13,870 nucleotides of DNA from an uncultured bacterium. GTDB lineage: Bacteria; Verrucomicrobiota; Kiritimatiellia; RFP12; UBA1067. The DNA is taken from positions 1 through 13,870 of the forward strand of contig CACZAK010000115.1 of assembly GCA_902779075.1 (NCBI GenBank), in the 5' to 3' direction. The notes under the pieces are model-generated. The model had not been told where the DNA came from. It ran no database searches and saw only the letters and a program-made list of their open reading frames with translations. Of the stretch, positions 5,319 through 13,318 are shown in pieces; within the stretch, counting starts at the first letter, position 1, and each line of letters begins with the position of its first letter. The position numbers and the translations under genes are program-made.

Positions 5319-7375
5319 TGAATGCGATCACATGTGTTGCCGCCGTCGCTGCGATTTCGGGTGTGACGTTGGCGGGGGGGTATCCGTATTCGCTGGCTGC
5401 GCTGAACGACGTGAGGGTGACGGGCGGGTTCTGGCTGCCGCGCGTCGAGACAAACAGGCTCGTGACCGTCAAGACCGACTTCCGCAAGTGCGAGGAGACC
5501 GGGCGCATCGCGAACTTTGAGAAGGCCGCGCGGCGCGAGAAGGGTGGCTTCAAGGGCGTACCGTGGGATGACTCCGACGTCTACAAGGTGATCGAGGGCG
5601 CGGCCTACACGCTCGCGCAACATCCAGACGCGGAACTCGACCGCTACCTCGACAACCTCATCGCACAGATCGCCGGTGCGCAGGAGCCGGACGGCTATCT
5701 CTACACCGCCCGCACGCTCGGACACAAGGCGAAGATGATGGGGCCGAAGCCGTTCAGCCAAAACCGCGACGCCTGCGAGCTCTACAACGTGGGCCACCTC
5801 TACGAGGCCGCCGTGGCGCACTACGAGGTGACGGGCAAGCGCTCGCTCCTCGACGTCGCGATCAAGAACGCCGACCTCGTCGCAAAGACGTTCGGCCTCG
5901 GCGAGGGACAGAACCGCGAAGTGCCCGGCCACGAGGAGATCGAGATCGGCCTCTGCCGCCTCTACCAGGCGACGGGCGACGCGAAGTACCTCAAGCTCGC
6001 GCAGCACTTCATCGATATGCGCGGACGCAAGGACCTGCGTCCCGTCTGGGGTGCGGCCTACCAGGACCACAAGCCGGTGCTGGAGCAGAAGGAGGCGCTC
6101 GGACACGCCGTCCGCGCCGCGTATCTCTACGCCGGCATGGCCGATGTCGCGGCGCTCACGGGCAACACGGCGTATGTGGACGCGATCGACGCGCTCTGGG
6201 AGAATGTCGTCGGGCGAAAGCTCCACCTCAACGGCGGAATCGGCGCAAGGCGTCATGTCAAGTACCGCGACCCCGCGCTCGGCAGCGCGCACGAGGCGTT
6301 TGGCGACGAGTACGACCTGCAGAACCTCGACGCCTATCTTGAGACGTGCGCGGCGATCGGCAACGCGCTTTGGAACGAGCGTATGTTCCTTCTGCACGGC
6401 GACGCGAAGTACATCGACGTGATGGAGCGCACGCTCTACAACGGACTCATCAGCGGCGTCTCTATCGGCGGCGACGAGTTCTTCTATCCGAATCCGCTGG
6501 CGTCGAAGGGCGGATACGCGCGCTCGAAGTGGTTCGGGTGCAGCTGCTGTCCCGTGAACGTGGTGCGCTTCATCCCGCAGATCGGACGTTTCGCCTATGC
6601 GACGAAGGGGAACGCCGCGTACGTGAACCTGTTCGTGGAAAGCGAGGCGACGCTGCGTCTCGCCAGTGGCGAGGTGAAGCTCGCGCAGAAGACGGCATAT
6701 CCGTGGAAGGGCAGCGTGAGGATCGAGGTTGCGCAAGGTAGGGCGGGCAGCCCTCTGCCCGCCGCGGCGGTCGCGGGGCGACCGCCCTACCAGCGCTTCG
6801 CGCTCAACATCCGCGTGCCGGGGTGGTGCGTGGGGCGGCCGGTGCCGAGCGATCTCTACGAGCAGGTTGTGACGGGGGCGCTGGATGATTTCTGCGTGAC
6901 GGTGAACGGCGCGGCGGTGAAGGTCGCACCTGTGAAAGGCTACTGCGTGATCGACCGCGCATGGAAGGCGGGCGATGTGGTGGAGATTTCAATGAACATG
7001 CCGGTTCGCCGCATCAAGGCGAACGACAAGGTCGCGGCGGATCGTGGACGGGCCGCGGTGGAGCGCGGTCCGATCGTCTTCTGCGCCGAGGGAATCGACA
7101 ACGGCGGCAAGGTGCTGGATGCCTGTCTGCCGCTGAACACCACATTCACCGAAGGCGAGGTCGAGATCGCTTCGACGCGGATGGTGTCGCTCACGGGCGG
7201 CGGGCTGACGCTTGTGCCGTATTTCGCGTGGTGCCATCGCGGCGCGGGCGAGATGCAGACGTGGTTCGCCGAAAGCGCGGAGGCGGTCATGGAGAAGGTG
7301 CGCGCCGCGCGCGTTCAGGCGTCGTACTGCCGTCCGAAGAGGTCGGCCGGTATCGTCGAGGTTCGCACACGCTAA
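5318..7375 (+). CDS. GH127 family glycoside hydrolase (beta-L-arabinofuranosidase type, DUF1680)
   Basis: The product is 685 residues, exported by a short hydrophobic N-terminus (MNAITCVAAVAAISGVTLAG) that unusually lacks Lys or Arg. A stop at 5303-5305 leaves only GTG 5315 or ATG 5318 as starts, so the signal is not truncated by start choice. The family uses a cysteine nucleophile next to a zinc site in an (alpha/alpha)6 barrel. The catalytic set is intact by comparison with the characterised HypBA1: Glu326 in HEAF as acid/base, Glu342 and Cys344 in LETC as zinc ligands (the 16-residue spacing from Glu326 matches), and Cys410-Cys411 in CSCCPVN as nucleophile and zinc ligand. Other hallmarks are GGFWLPRVETN, FKGVPWDDSDVYKVIEG and LYNVGHLYEAAVAHYE. 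A C-terminal beta-sandwich begins about residue 440 and carries an in-frame palindromic insert (residues 474-491). Known activities include beta-L-arabinofuranosidase and, in rhamnogalacturonan-II systems, aceric acid hydrolase; which applies here is open. Translation is probably coupled to the overlapping upstream ORF. Confidence 0.93.
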   Translation: MNAITCVAAVAAISGVTLAGGYPYSLAALNDVRVTGGFWLPRVETNRLVTVKTDFRKCEETGRIANFEKAARREKGGFKGVPWDDSDVYKVIEGAAYTLAQHPDAELDRYLDNLIAQIAGAQEPDGYLYTARTLGHKAKMMGPKPFSQNRDACELYNVGHLYEAAVAHYEVTGKRSLLDVAIKNADLVAKTFGLGEGQNREVPGHEEIEIGLCRLYQATGDAKYLKLAQHFIDMRGRKDLRPVWGAAYQDHKPVLEQKEALGHAVRAAYLYAGMADVAALTGNTAYVDAIDALWENVVGRKLHLNGGIGARRHVKYRDPALGSAHEAFGDEYDLQNLDAYLETCAAIGNALWNERMFLLHGDAKYIDVMERTLYNGLISGVSIGGDEFFYPNPLASKGGYARSKWFGCSCCPVNVVRFIPQIGRFAYATKGNAAYVNLFVESEATLRLASGEVKLAQKTAYPWKGSVRIEVAQGRAGSPLPAAAVAGRPPYQRFALNIRVPGWCVGRPVPSDLYEQVVTGALDDFCVTVNGAAVKVAPVKGYCVIDRAWKAGDVVEISMNMPVRRIKANDKVAADRGRAAVERGPIVFCAEGIDNGGKVLDACLPLNTTFTEGEVEIASTRMVSLTGGGLTLVPYFAWCHRGAGEMQTWFAESAEAVMEKVRAARVQASYCRPKRSAGIVEVRTR
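6737..6791. repeat. 55-bp palindromic double-hairpin element inside the GH127 gene
   Basis: Perfect 10-bp terminal inverted repeats (GGTAGGGCGG at 6737-6746, CCGCCCTACC at 6782-6791) enclose two tandem perfect hairpins. The first is GGCGGGCAG/CTGCCCGCC (6742-6750 with 6755-6763, loop CCCT). The second is GGCGGTCGC/GCGACCGCC (6766-6774 with 6778-6786, loop GGG). This resembles REP/MITE-type short palindromic elements. It is read in frame as residues 474-491 (GRAGSPLPAAAVAGRPPY), a Gly/Ala/Pro-rich stretch between beta strands. No stop codon is introduced. No second copy is visible in this window. Confidence 0.8.
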
Positions 7376-7423
7376 GGACGATGGGGACTCTCGAATAGTC
7401 GAAGTTACTGGAGATATTCAACC

Positions 7424-10400
7424 ATGAAACATTCAATGGAACATTTGATGGCTTTCGGTGCCGCTTTCATTGCGCTGGCGGCATGTGCATATCTGCCGCC
7501 CGTCGAGGAACGGTGCGGCGTGAAGGTGGAGATTGGCTCGTTCCCGCAGGCGACAGAGCGCCCCGGGAAGAATCCGTACGCCTGGCCGCTCGGCGTCACC
7601 GAGGTGCAGGCCGGCGCGCCGCGAGCTTTTCCGGTGACGCTGGAGAACAAGACGGAGAAGTCCGTTTCCGGCGAACTCGAGGTGTGGATGAACGACGACT
7701 GGGACGTGGTGGGCCCGCAGGGCCCCCTCACGCTTGCGCCCGGCGAGAAGAAGGAGCTCGCCTACACGGGCACGGCGCGTCCGCGCGCTCTCAACGCGCT
7801 CTATCCAGTCCATGCGCGCTTCACGCCTGCGGGCGCGAAGAAGGAGGACGCGCCGCACCCGATCGCGGTCTTCATGTACAAAAATCCTCACGCGCCGCGT
7901 CCCGTGCGCAAGGTGTCCAAGCCGAAGCTCGGTCCACAGCCGAAGGTGCCGGATGAGGCCGACTGGAAGGCCCGCTGCGCGGCGGCGCTCGCAGCGGCGA
8001 AGACGGCGCGCGCATCCGGAACGGACGCGTCTGTGGGACGCTGGCGCCTGGACGCAGGCGACGTGGTGTACGGCGCGGGCGTGGCGTATGGAGAGCGCGG
8101 TCTCATCGACGGTGCGCTCGCGTTCACGGACGGCGAACGTTCGGTGGTTTTTCGCGGCTTCACCGCGCGGGTGGAGACGGGTGATGGTTCCGCACCGCCA
8201 GAGGCAAAGGCGTTCCTGCGCGAGGAGAAGGGCACGCTGCGAATCTTCTGGTCGATTCCCGGCGTGAAACGCGACTCGGCTGGATTCCCGCGCATCGCGG
8301 ATCTTGCCGTGGGGCCCGCCTCCGAGACGCCGCATCGCGTGTACATGGGCTTCGGCAACGTCGTGGAGGGCCCGAAGAGGTTCTCGCTTCACGCGAACGG
8401 GTTCGGACTTTCCACGCGCCACGTGGGCGCGGACTACGCGAACGGACTTTCGGTGGTGCAGGCCGTGGACGTGGTGCAGGATTCCGTTTCCTGCGATGGC
8501 GAGAGGAACCTCTTCTCCCTACACGCGCACCATGATGCGACGTTTACTTTTGTGCCCTCGTCTAAGGGCGCGTTCGAGGCAGGGCGCCGCTTCCGCGCCG
8601 TCGCGGGCTACAAGGCGAGTCCCGGACTGGCTGCGCTCGGCTCGCGCATGTGCCTCGACCAGTGGAGCGGCGACTACGCGAAGGCGGCGGAAGACATTGC
8701 GAAGGCCGCCAAGTACGGGCTGAACGACTCAATCTTCGTGAAGCACGACTGGCAGCGCTGGGGGTACGACTACCGCCTGCCCGAGATTTATCCGCCGCGC
8801 GGCGATCAAGAAGCGTTTGGCGCGATGCGCAATGCCTGCCGCGCTGCGGGGATGCTCTTCTGTCCGCACGACAACTACACGGACATCTATCCAGACTGCG
8901 ACCGTTACTCGTACGACCTCACGGTGTTCAACCTCGACGGCACCCCGCAGCTTGCGTGGTTCAACGCCGGGCGCCATGCGCGTTCCTACCGCTGGGCACC
9001 GCATGCGTTTCATCCGTGGTGCCTCCGCAATGCCAAGCTGCTGAAGAAGGGTTACGATCCCGATGCGATCTTCATCGACGTGTTCACGGCGCATGGTCCG
9101 TTAGACTATCTCGACCGTGAGGGACGCTTCCACTCGAAGAACGAGACGTCGGCGAGCTGGGGACGTGGTTTCGAGCTGTACCGCGAGGGCTTTCGGCGTC
9201 CGGACGCCGTGTGCGTGAGCGAGGCCGGACAGGATCACCTCGTGGGCATTGCGGACGCCGGACAGAGCGACCACTTCGGCGCGCCGAAGCTGCTTGGTGG
9301 GGCGAACTTCGCCGACAGCGAGCGCACGCCGTGGCATGACATCGCCACGCACGGCTACTATGTGCTCTTCGCGGGCGGACTTGGCGGACGCTACCAGGAG
9401 GAGGCGGGCTGGGACAAGGGCGGCGACGCTGAACTCCACGGCTACGGCTCTGACGACTACCTATCCAACTGCATCATCGGCGGGCGCAACCCGATGTGCG
9501 ACGGGCCGTTCTCGCGCAACGCGGTGAAGACGTACTGGCTCCAGCACGATGCATGCGCGGAGCTCGGGCGCGCCGAGTTCCTCGACTTGAAGTACGAGGG
9601 CAACATCCACCGCCAGTATTCGTTCTTCTCCGACGGCGGGGAGGTGTGGGTGAACCGCCAGACGAACGCGACGTGGCGCCTGCCGAACGGCATCGTGCTG
9701 CCGCCATACGGCTACTACGCGCGCACGCGCAGTACGGCGAGCGGCGTGGTGGAGAAGGACGGCGTGCGCTACGCCTTCGCGAAGTCGCCGAAGGGCATTT
9801 TCATTGACGCGCGCAAGCCGTCCTTGAGCCGCGCCGATGGCGGCATCACGTATCCGCTGCGCGCCGAGGTCGTTGCGCCCGATCGGCTGCGGCTCCACGT
9901 GTTGTGGGAGATGACTCGTCCTGCGCCCGAATACCAGCCGTTCGTGCACATCTGCGACGAGAGCGCGGAGCATGAGGGCATCGTTTTCCAGTGTGCCATG
10001 GCGCGCGCGAAGGAAGTGTTCGCGAAGGCCGGCAAATGCGAAACGTTCATCGATCTGGTCGTGCCGTCCGAAACGGCAGCAGGCACCTACCGGGTGCGCT
10101 ACGGCGCGTGGAATCCGAAGGGTGGTCCCCGCCTTTCGCTTGGCGGCGCGCCGACGGATGGCCGCCGCCGCATCAAGGGCGGCATGATCGAGGTGGCGCG
10201 CTCGGGCGACAAGATCTCCGGCGTGACGTGGAAGCTAGAGGGTCTGTCGGACGAGGAGGCGGCGCGCGACAGACTGCTTGGAGTGAACTGCGCGGGGCGT
10301 GAGGTGCAGTTCGGCGGTGTGAAGACAGACGGTTCGTTCCGCTTTGCGGACTGGACGATCACGCCGCTACCGGACTCCGACGCCTTTACCGCCGAGATTG

Positions 10401-10555
10401 ACCTTGCAGCGTTCGGCGCGGCGGGCCGCGTGGTGGTGGGCGTGGACGCGGTCGATCCGGAGAAGGGCGCCGCGTTGCCGGTCTGGAGCCAGTCCGGTAA
10501 CCTGCTGAAGGTCAAGTGCGACGCAAAATCCTTCGCCTACCGCATCCGGCTATGA
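7424..10555 (+). CDS. Large secreted TIM-barrel glycoside hydrolase-like protein (uncharacterised family)
   Basis: The product is 1043 residues. GGAG at 7410-7413 lies 10 bases before the ATG. The N-terminus contains LAAC (Cys21), a good lipobox, so a lipoprotein is likely. Residues about 35-155 form an Ig-like domain (FPVTLENKTEKSVSGELEVW, then APGEKKELAYTG). Residues about 190-400 are a beta-sandwich of the kind that precedes catalytic barrels. Residues about 405-705 form a TIM barrel with SIFVKHDWQRWGYDYRLPEI, CPHDNYTDIYPDCDRYSYDL, AIFIDVFTAHGP and CVSEAGQDHLVGIADAGQSD. Asp552 (FIDVF) and Glu600 (SEAG) are my candidates for nucleophile and acid/base; this is inference from their strand-end positions. 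Beta domains follow, including a C-terminal module (about 920-1043) that could bind carbohydrate. The layout recalls DUF5696 and GH101/GH129/GH36-like alpha-glycosidases, but I cannot assign a family or substrate. It lies 48 bases after GH127 and 58 before GH2, so it is probably in the same operon. Confidence 0.8.
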   Translation: MKHSMEHLMAFGAAFIALAACAYLPPVEERCGVKVEIGSFPQATERPGKNPYAWPLGVTEVQAGAPRAFPVTLENKTEKSVSGELEVWMNDDWDVVGPQGPLTLAPGEKKELAYTGTARPRALNALYPVHARFTPAGAKKEDAPHPIAVFMYKNPHAPRPVRKVSKPKLGPQPKVPDEADWKARCAAALAAAKTARASGTDASVGRWRLDAGDVVYGAGVAYGERGLIDGALAFTDGERSVVFRGFTARVETGDGSAPPEAKAFLREEKGTLRIFWSIPGVKRDSAGFPRIADLAVGPASETPHRVYMGFGNVVEGPKRFSLHANGFGLSTRHVGADYANGLSVVQAVDVVQDSVSCDGERNLFSLHAHHDATFTFVPSSKGAFEAGRRFRAVAGYKASPGLAALGSRMCLDQWSGDYAKAAEDIAKAAKYGLNDSIFVKHDWQRWGYDYRLPEIYPPRGDQEAFGAMRNACRAAGMLFCPHDNYTDIYPDCDRYSYDLTVFNLDGTPQLAWFNAGRHARSYRWAPHAFHPWCLRNAKLLKKGYDPDAIFIDVFTAHGPLDYLDREGRFHSKNETSASWGRGFELYREGFRRPDAVCVSEAGQDHLVGIADAGQSDHFGAPKLLGGANFADSERTPWHDIATHGYYVLFAGGLGGRYQEEAGWDKGGDAELHGYGSDDYLSNCIIGGRNPMCDGPFSRNAVKTYWLQHDACAELGRAEFLDLKYEGNIHRQYSFFSDGGEVWVNRQTNATWRLPNGIVLPPYGYYARTRSTASGVVEKDGVRYAFAKSPKGIFIDARKPSLSRADGGITYPLRAEVVAPDRLRLHVLWEMTRPAPEYQPFVHICDESAEHEGIVFQCAMARAKEVFAKAGKCETFIDLVVPSETAAGTYRVRYGAWNPKGGPRLSLGGAPTDGRRRIKGGMIEVARSGDKISGVTWKLEGLSDEEAARDRLLGVNCAGREVQFGGVKTDGSFRFADWTITPLPDSDAFTAEIDLAAFGAAGRVVVGVDAVDPEKGAALPVWSQSGNLLKVKCDAKSFAYRIRL

Positions 10556-10613
10556 CTCGCTTTCGCCAGAAAAAGCAAAACCATCAACAACAAACCTGAA
10601 AGGACAATAAATT

Positions 10614-13280
10614 ATGGTTCACCAACGAACATGTCATGTAGCGCTGTCGCCGTTGTGTGCGTTTATGGTTCTGGCTGCGTTGTGCGCGCCCGCAGCTTCT
10701 GCGATTCCACTGCCAGAACATCCAAGACCGGACTGGGAGCGGTCGCAGTGGGTCAACCTGAACGGACAATGGGACTTCGGCTTCGAGAAGGGCGCATACG
10801 ACAGGAAGATCACCGTTCCGTTCGGATGGGGCTGCGAGTTCTCTGGCGTGAAGGACGAGAAGGGCAAGGACACCGGCTACTACCGCCGCACGGTGAAGGT
10901 GCCGCCGGCGTGGAAAGGGAAGCGCGTGTTCCTCGTCGTGGGCGCGTCGGACTACGAGACGGAGTTCTCGTTCGACGGCAAGAACCTCGGCAAGCACGTC
11001 GGCGGCTACATGCCGTTCGAGTTCGAGCTGACGGATCTCGTCAAGTGGGGCGAGGAGCAGACGGCCGAGTTCAAGATCTGGGATCCCGATTTCCTTACGG
11101 CTCTCGTCGGACACTACCTCATCGGCAAGCAGGGTTACGGCAACGTGCGCGGCATCTGGCAGACCGTCTATCTCGAGGCGCGCGGAAAGGACTATCTCGA
11201 TAGCACGCGCTTCACGCCGAGCATTGCGAAGTCTTCCGTGAAAGCCGAGCTGCGGCTCGCCTCTCCGGCGCGTGCCCCGCTCGTCGCAGAGGTGGAGCTG
11301 GACGAAAAGACCACGAAGGTGTCGTTTGAGCAAGGCGAGATTGCGAAGACCGTTGACATTGCCCTCGCTTCGCCCAAGCTGTGGGATCTCGACAATCCCA
11401 ACCTCTACGACGTCACGCTCACGTTGGGCGACGACGCCGTGAAGACCTACTTCGGCTTCCGCGAGGTCGGAACAGGCAAAAACGCGAACGGCGACCCATA
11501 CGTGACGCTGAACGGCAAGCCCATCTACTTGCAGCTGTGTCTCGACCAGACCTTCCATCCGCAGGGCTATTACACGTTCCCGTCGGACGAGTTCATGAAG
11601 AACGATATCCTCCTCTCGAAGCGGCTGGCGCTGACCGGCAACCGTGTGCACGTGAAGGCCGAAGTGCCGCGCAAGCTGTACTGGGCGGACAAGCTGGGGC
11701 TCCTCATCCAGGCGGACGTGCCGAACGCCTGGGGCGCGGTGTGCGACGAGATGTTCGCCGAACATTGGGAGTGTTTCGTGGGGATGGTGAAGCGCGACTT
11801 CAACCATCCGTCCATCTACCAGTGGACGCTGTTCAACGAGACGTGGGGACTTCGCTCCGCGGGCTACGGCAAGCGTGGCGCGAAATACAGGCCCGAGGCG
11901 CAGCGCCGTGTCGCGGACGCCTACCACAAGGCGAAGACTCTCGACCCCACGCGACTGATCGACGAAAACTCTGCCTGCATGTACGACCATGTGGTGACCG
12001 ACGTCAACACCTGGCACTTCTACGAGCCGGCGCACAAGTGGATGGCGAGGATGGAGGACGTCTGTGCCAAGACGTATCCCGGATCGAAGTGGAACTACGT
12101 TTCCGGACGTGTCCAGAGCGGCGTCCCGATGATGGGCGCCGAAACGGGCACCTACACGAGCGGCGGACATTGCGACCACGACATCACGTGGGACTACCAC
12201 GGCATGATCAACGCGCTCCGCAGCCATCTCAAATGCGCGGGATTCTGCTTCACCGAACACCACGACGTCGTCGCGGAATGGACCGGTTACGTCCACGAGG
12301 ACCGTTCGCCGAAATACTTCGGCATCGAGGAGCTGGCGGACGGCATGACGTTCGCCGACTTCCACGCGAAGGCGGCGATCACGTTCCTCGGGACGCGCGG
12401 AAGCGAAATCGGCGAAACGGTGTCGCCCGGCGCGGAGGTGAAGATTCCGGTGGGCGTGTCGTTCATCACCGACGAGTATGCGGGGAAGAAACTGACGCTC
12501 GTGAAGCGCGCGTGGTGGTACGACGGCGCAGGGCGGAAATGCGTCGCAGACGCCGTGACCGCCACTGGTTCGTTTGTCGCGAAAAGCTGGCAGTGCGAAA
12601 AGCTCTGGGACGAAAAGTTCGTCGCACCGGGCGGTCCCGCGTGCGGGTGCGTTGTTTTTGACCTGATGGCCGATGGCAAGCGGATCGCGCGCAACTTCTG
12701 GTCGTTCTCCACCGTGGTGAAAGACGCGGTGATGCTGAAGCCGAAGGCGTCTGAGTGGTCGGAGGGAACGTCTGAGGTGTTGGGCGGACTGAAAATCAAC
12801 GGATTCGGCAAGGGCTGGTTCGAGTACGAGGTTGCCGTGCCGCCGCAGGGCGGGACGTTCCGCGTGGAGCTTTCGGCGAAGCGTCGGAACTGGAAGGACC
12901 GCAAGGAGAAGGGCCGCCAGATCGACTACGTGATCGGTAAGAGATCCGCAGAGCGCACGAAGAACCCCAGCGCCTATCCGCAGACGAGCGACGAGAAGTT
13001 TCCGGCGAACCTGACGGTGCGCGTGGGCGGCACGGTCGCGCTGAAGCGCGTCCTCCCCGATGACCCAGCGGACCATCGCGGCATCCTCTCGTGGCTGGCG
13101 CAGCCGCGTAAGGGCTACCTCCGCGATGCGGGAAGCTACGGCTATCTTGTGGAAGTGAAGATTCCGCCGGAGGCCGTGAAGGATGGCAAGGCGACGATCC
13201 GGCTGGAATCCGACGCCGGTCTCGCCGTCTATGGCCCGCGCTTCGGTCGCTATCCCCTCGGACCAGTCGTATCGCAGTAG
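10614..13280 (+). CDS. Secreted glycoside hydrolase family 2 enzyme
   Basis: The product is 888 residues, exported by a signal peptide (ending APAASA, about residue 30). AAGGA at 10600-10604 lies 9 bases before the ATG. Domains run in the usual GH2 order. First is a sugar-binding jelly roll (from WVNLNGQWDFGFE through YYRRTVKVPPAW to GYGNVRGIWQTVYLE). Next is an Ig-like domain ending LWDLDNPNLYDVTLTLGDD. Then comes a TIM barrel (GKPIYLQLCLDQTFHPQGYY onward) with Glu409 in LFNET as acid/base and Glu510 in MGAETGTY as nucleophile. A further beta-sandwich and a C-terminal galactose-binding-like domain (about 730-888, with LPDDPADHRGILSW and GRYPLGP) complete it. Both catalytic glutamates are present, so a retaining beta-glycosidase is expected. 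GH2 covers beta-galactosidase, beta-glucuronidase, beta-mannosidase and others; the sequence does not decide between them, and I see no clear glucuronidase N-x-K motif. It is probably co-transcribed with its neighbours. Confidence 0.92.
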   Translation: MVHQRTCHVALSPLCAFMVLAALCAPAASAIPLPEHPRPDWERSQWVNLNGQWDFGFEKGAYDRKITVPFGWGCEFSGVKDEKGKDTGYYRRTVKVPPAWKGKRVFLVVGASDYETEFSFDGKNLGKHVGGYMPFEFELTDLVKWGEEQTAEFKIWDPDFLTALVGHYLIGKQGYGNVRGIWQTVYLEARGKDYLDSTRFTPSIAKSSVKAELRLASPARAPLVAEVELDEKTTKVSFEQGEIAKTVDIALASPKLWDLDNPNLYDVTLTLGDDAVKTYFGFREVGTGKNANGDPYVTLNGKPIYLQLCLDQTFHPQGYYTFPSDEFMKNDILLSKRLALTGNRVHVKAEVPRKLYWADKLGLLIQADVPNAWGAVCDEMFAEHWECFVGMVKRDFNHPSIYQWTLFNETWGLRSAGYGKRGAKYRPEAQRRVADAYHKAKTLDPTRLIDENSACMYDHVVTDVNTWHFYEPAHKWMARMEDVCAKTYPGSKWNYVSGRVQSGVPMMGAETGTYTSGGHCDHDITWDYHGMINALRSHLKCAGFCFTEHHDVVAEWTGYVHEDRSPKYFGIEELADGMTFADFHAKAAITFLGTRGSEIGETVSPGAEVKIPVGVSFITDEYAGKKLTLVKRAWWYDGAGRKCVADAVTATGSFVAKSWQCEKLWDEKFVAPGGPACGCVVFDLMADGKRIARNFWSFSTVVKDAVMLKPKASEWSEGTSEVLGGLKINGFGKGWFEYEVAVPPQGGTFRVELSAKRRNWKDRKEKGRQIDYVIGKRSAERTKNPSAYPQTSDEKFPANLTVRVGGTVALKRVLPDDPADHRGILSWLAQPRKGYLRDAGSYGYLVEVKIPPEAVKDGKATIRLESDAGLAVYGPRFGRYPLGPVVSQ

Positions 13281-13306
13281 ACCGATTGCTCCCTTGTCCG
13301 ATAGTC

Positions 13307-13313
13307 AAGGAGG
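13307..13313 (+). promoter_or_regulatory. Strong ribosome binding site fixing the start at 13319
   Basis: A full AAGGAGG lies 5 bases before the ATG at 13319. It is the strongest Shine-Dalgarno sequence in the window and identifies that ATG as the start of the last gene. Confidence 0.85.
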
Positions 13314-13318
13314 AAAGA

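Noticed and set aside
5273..6736. 487-codon minus-strand frame opposite GH127
   Set aside because: It overlaps a gene with all catalytic GH127 residues. It looks like the reverse-complement artefact of high-GC codon use.
10584..13076. 830-codon open frame on the minus strand opposite the GH2 gene
   Set aside because: It is an antisense shadow of a clear GH2 gene in GC-rich DNA. The translation is Arg/Val/His/Leu-rich with no recognisable domain, and the + strand frame has catalytic motifs, a signal peptide and a ribosome binding site.
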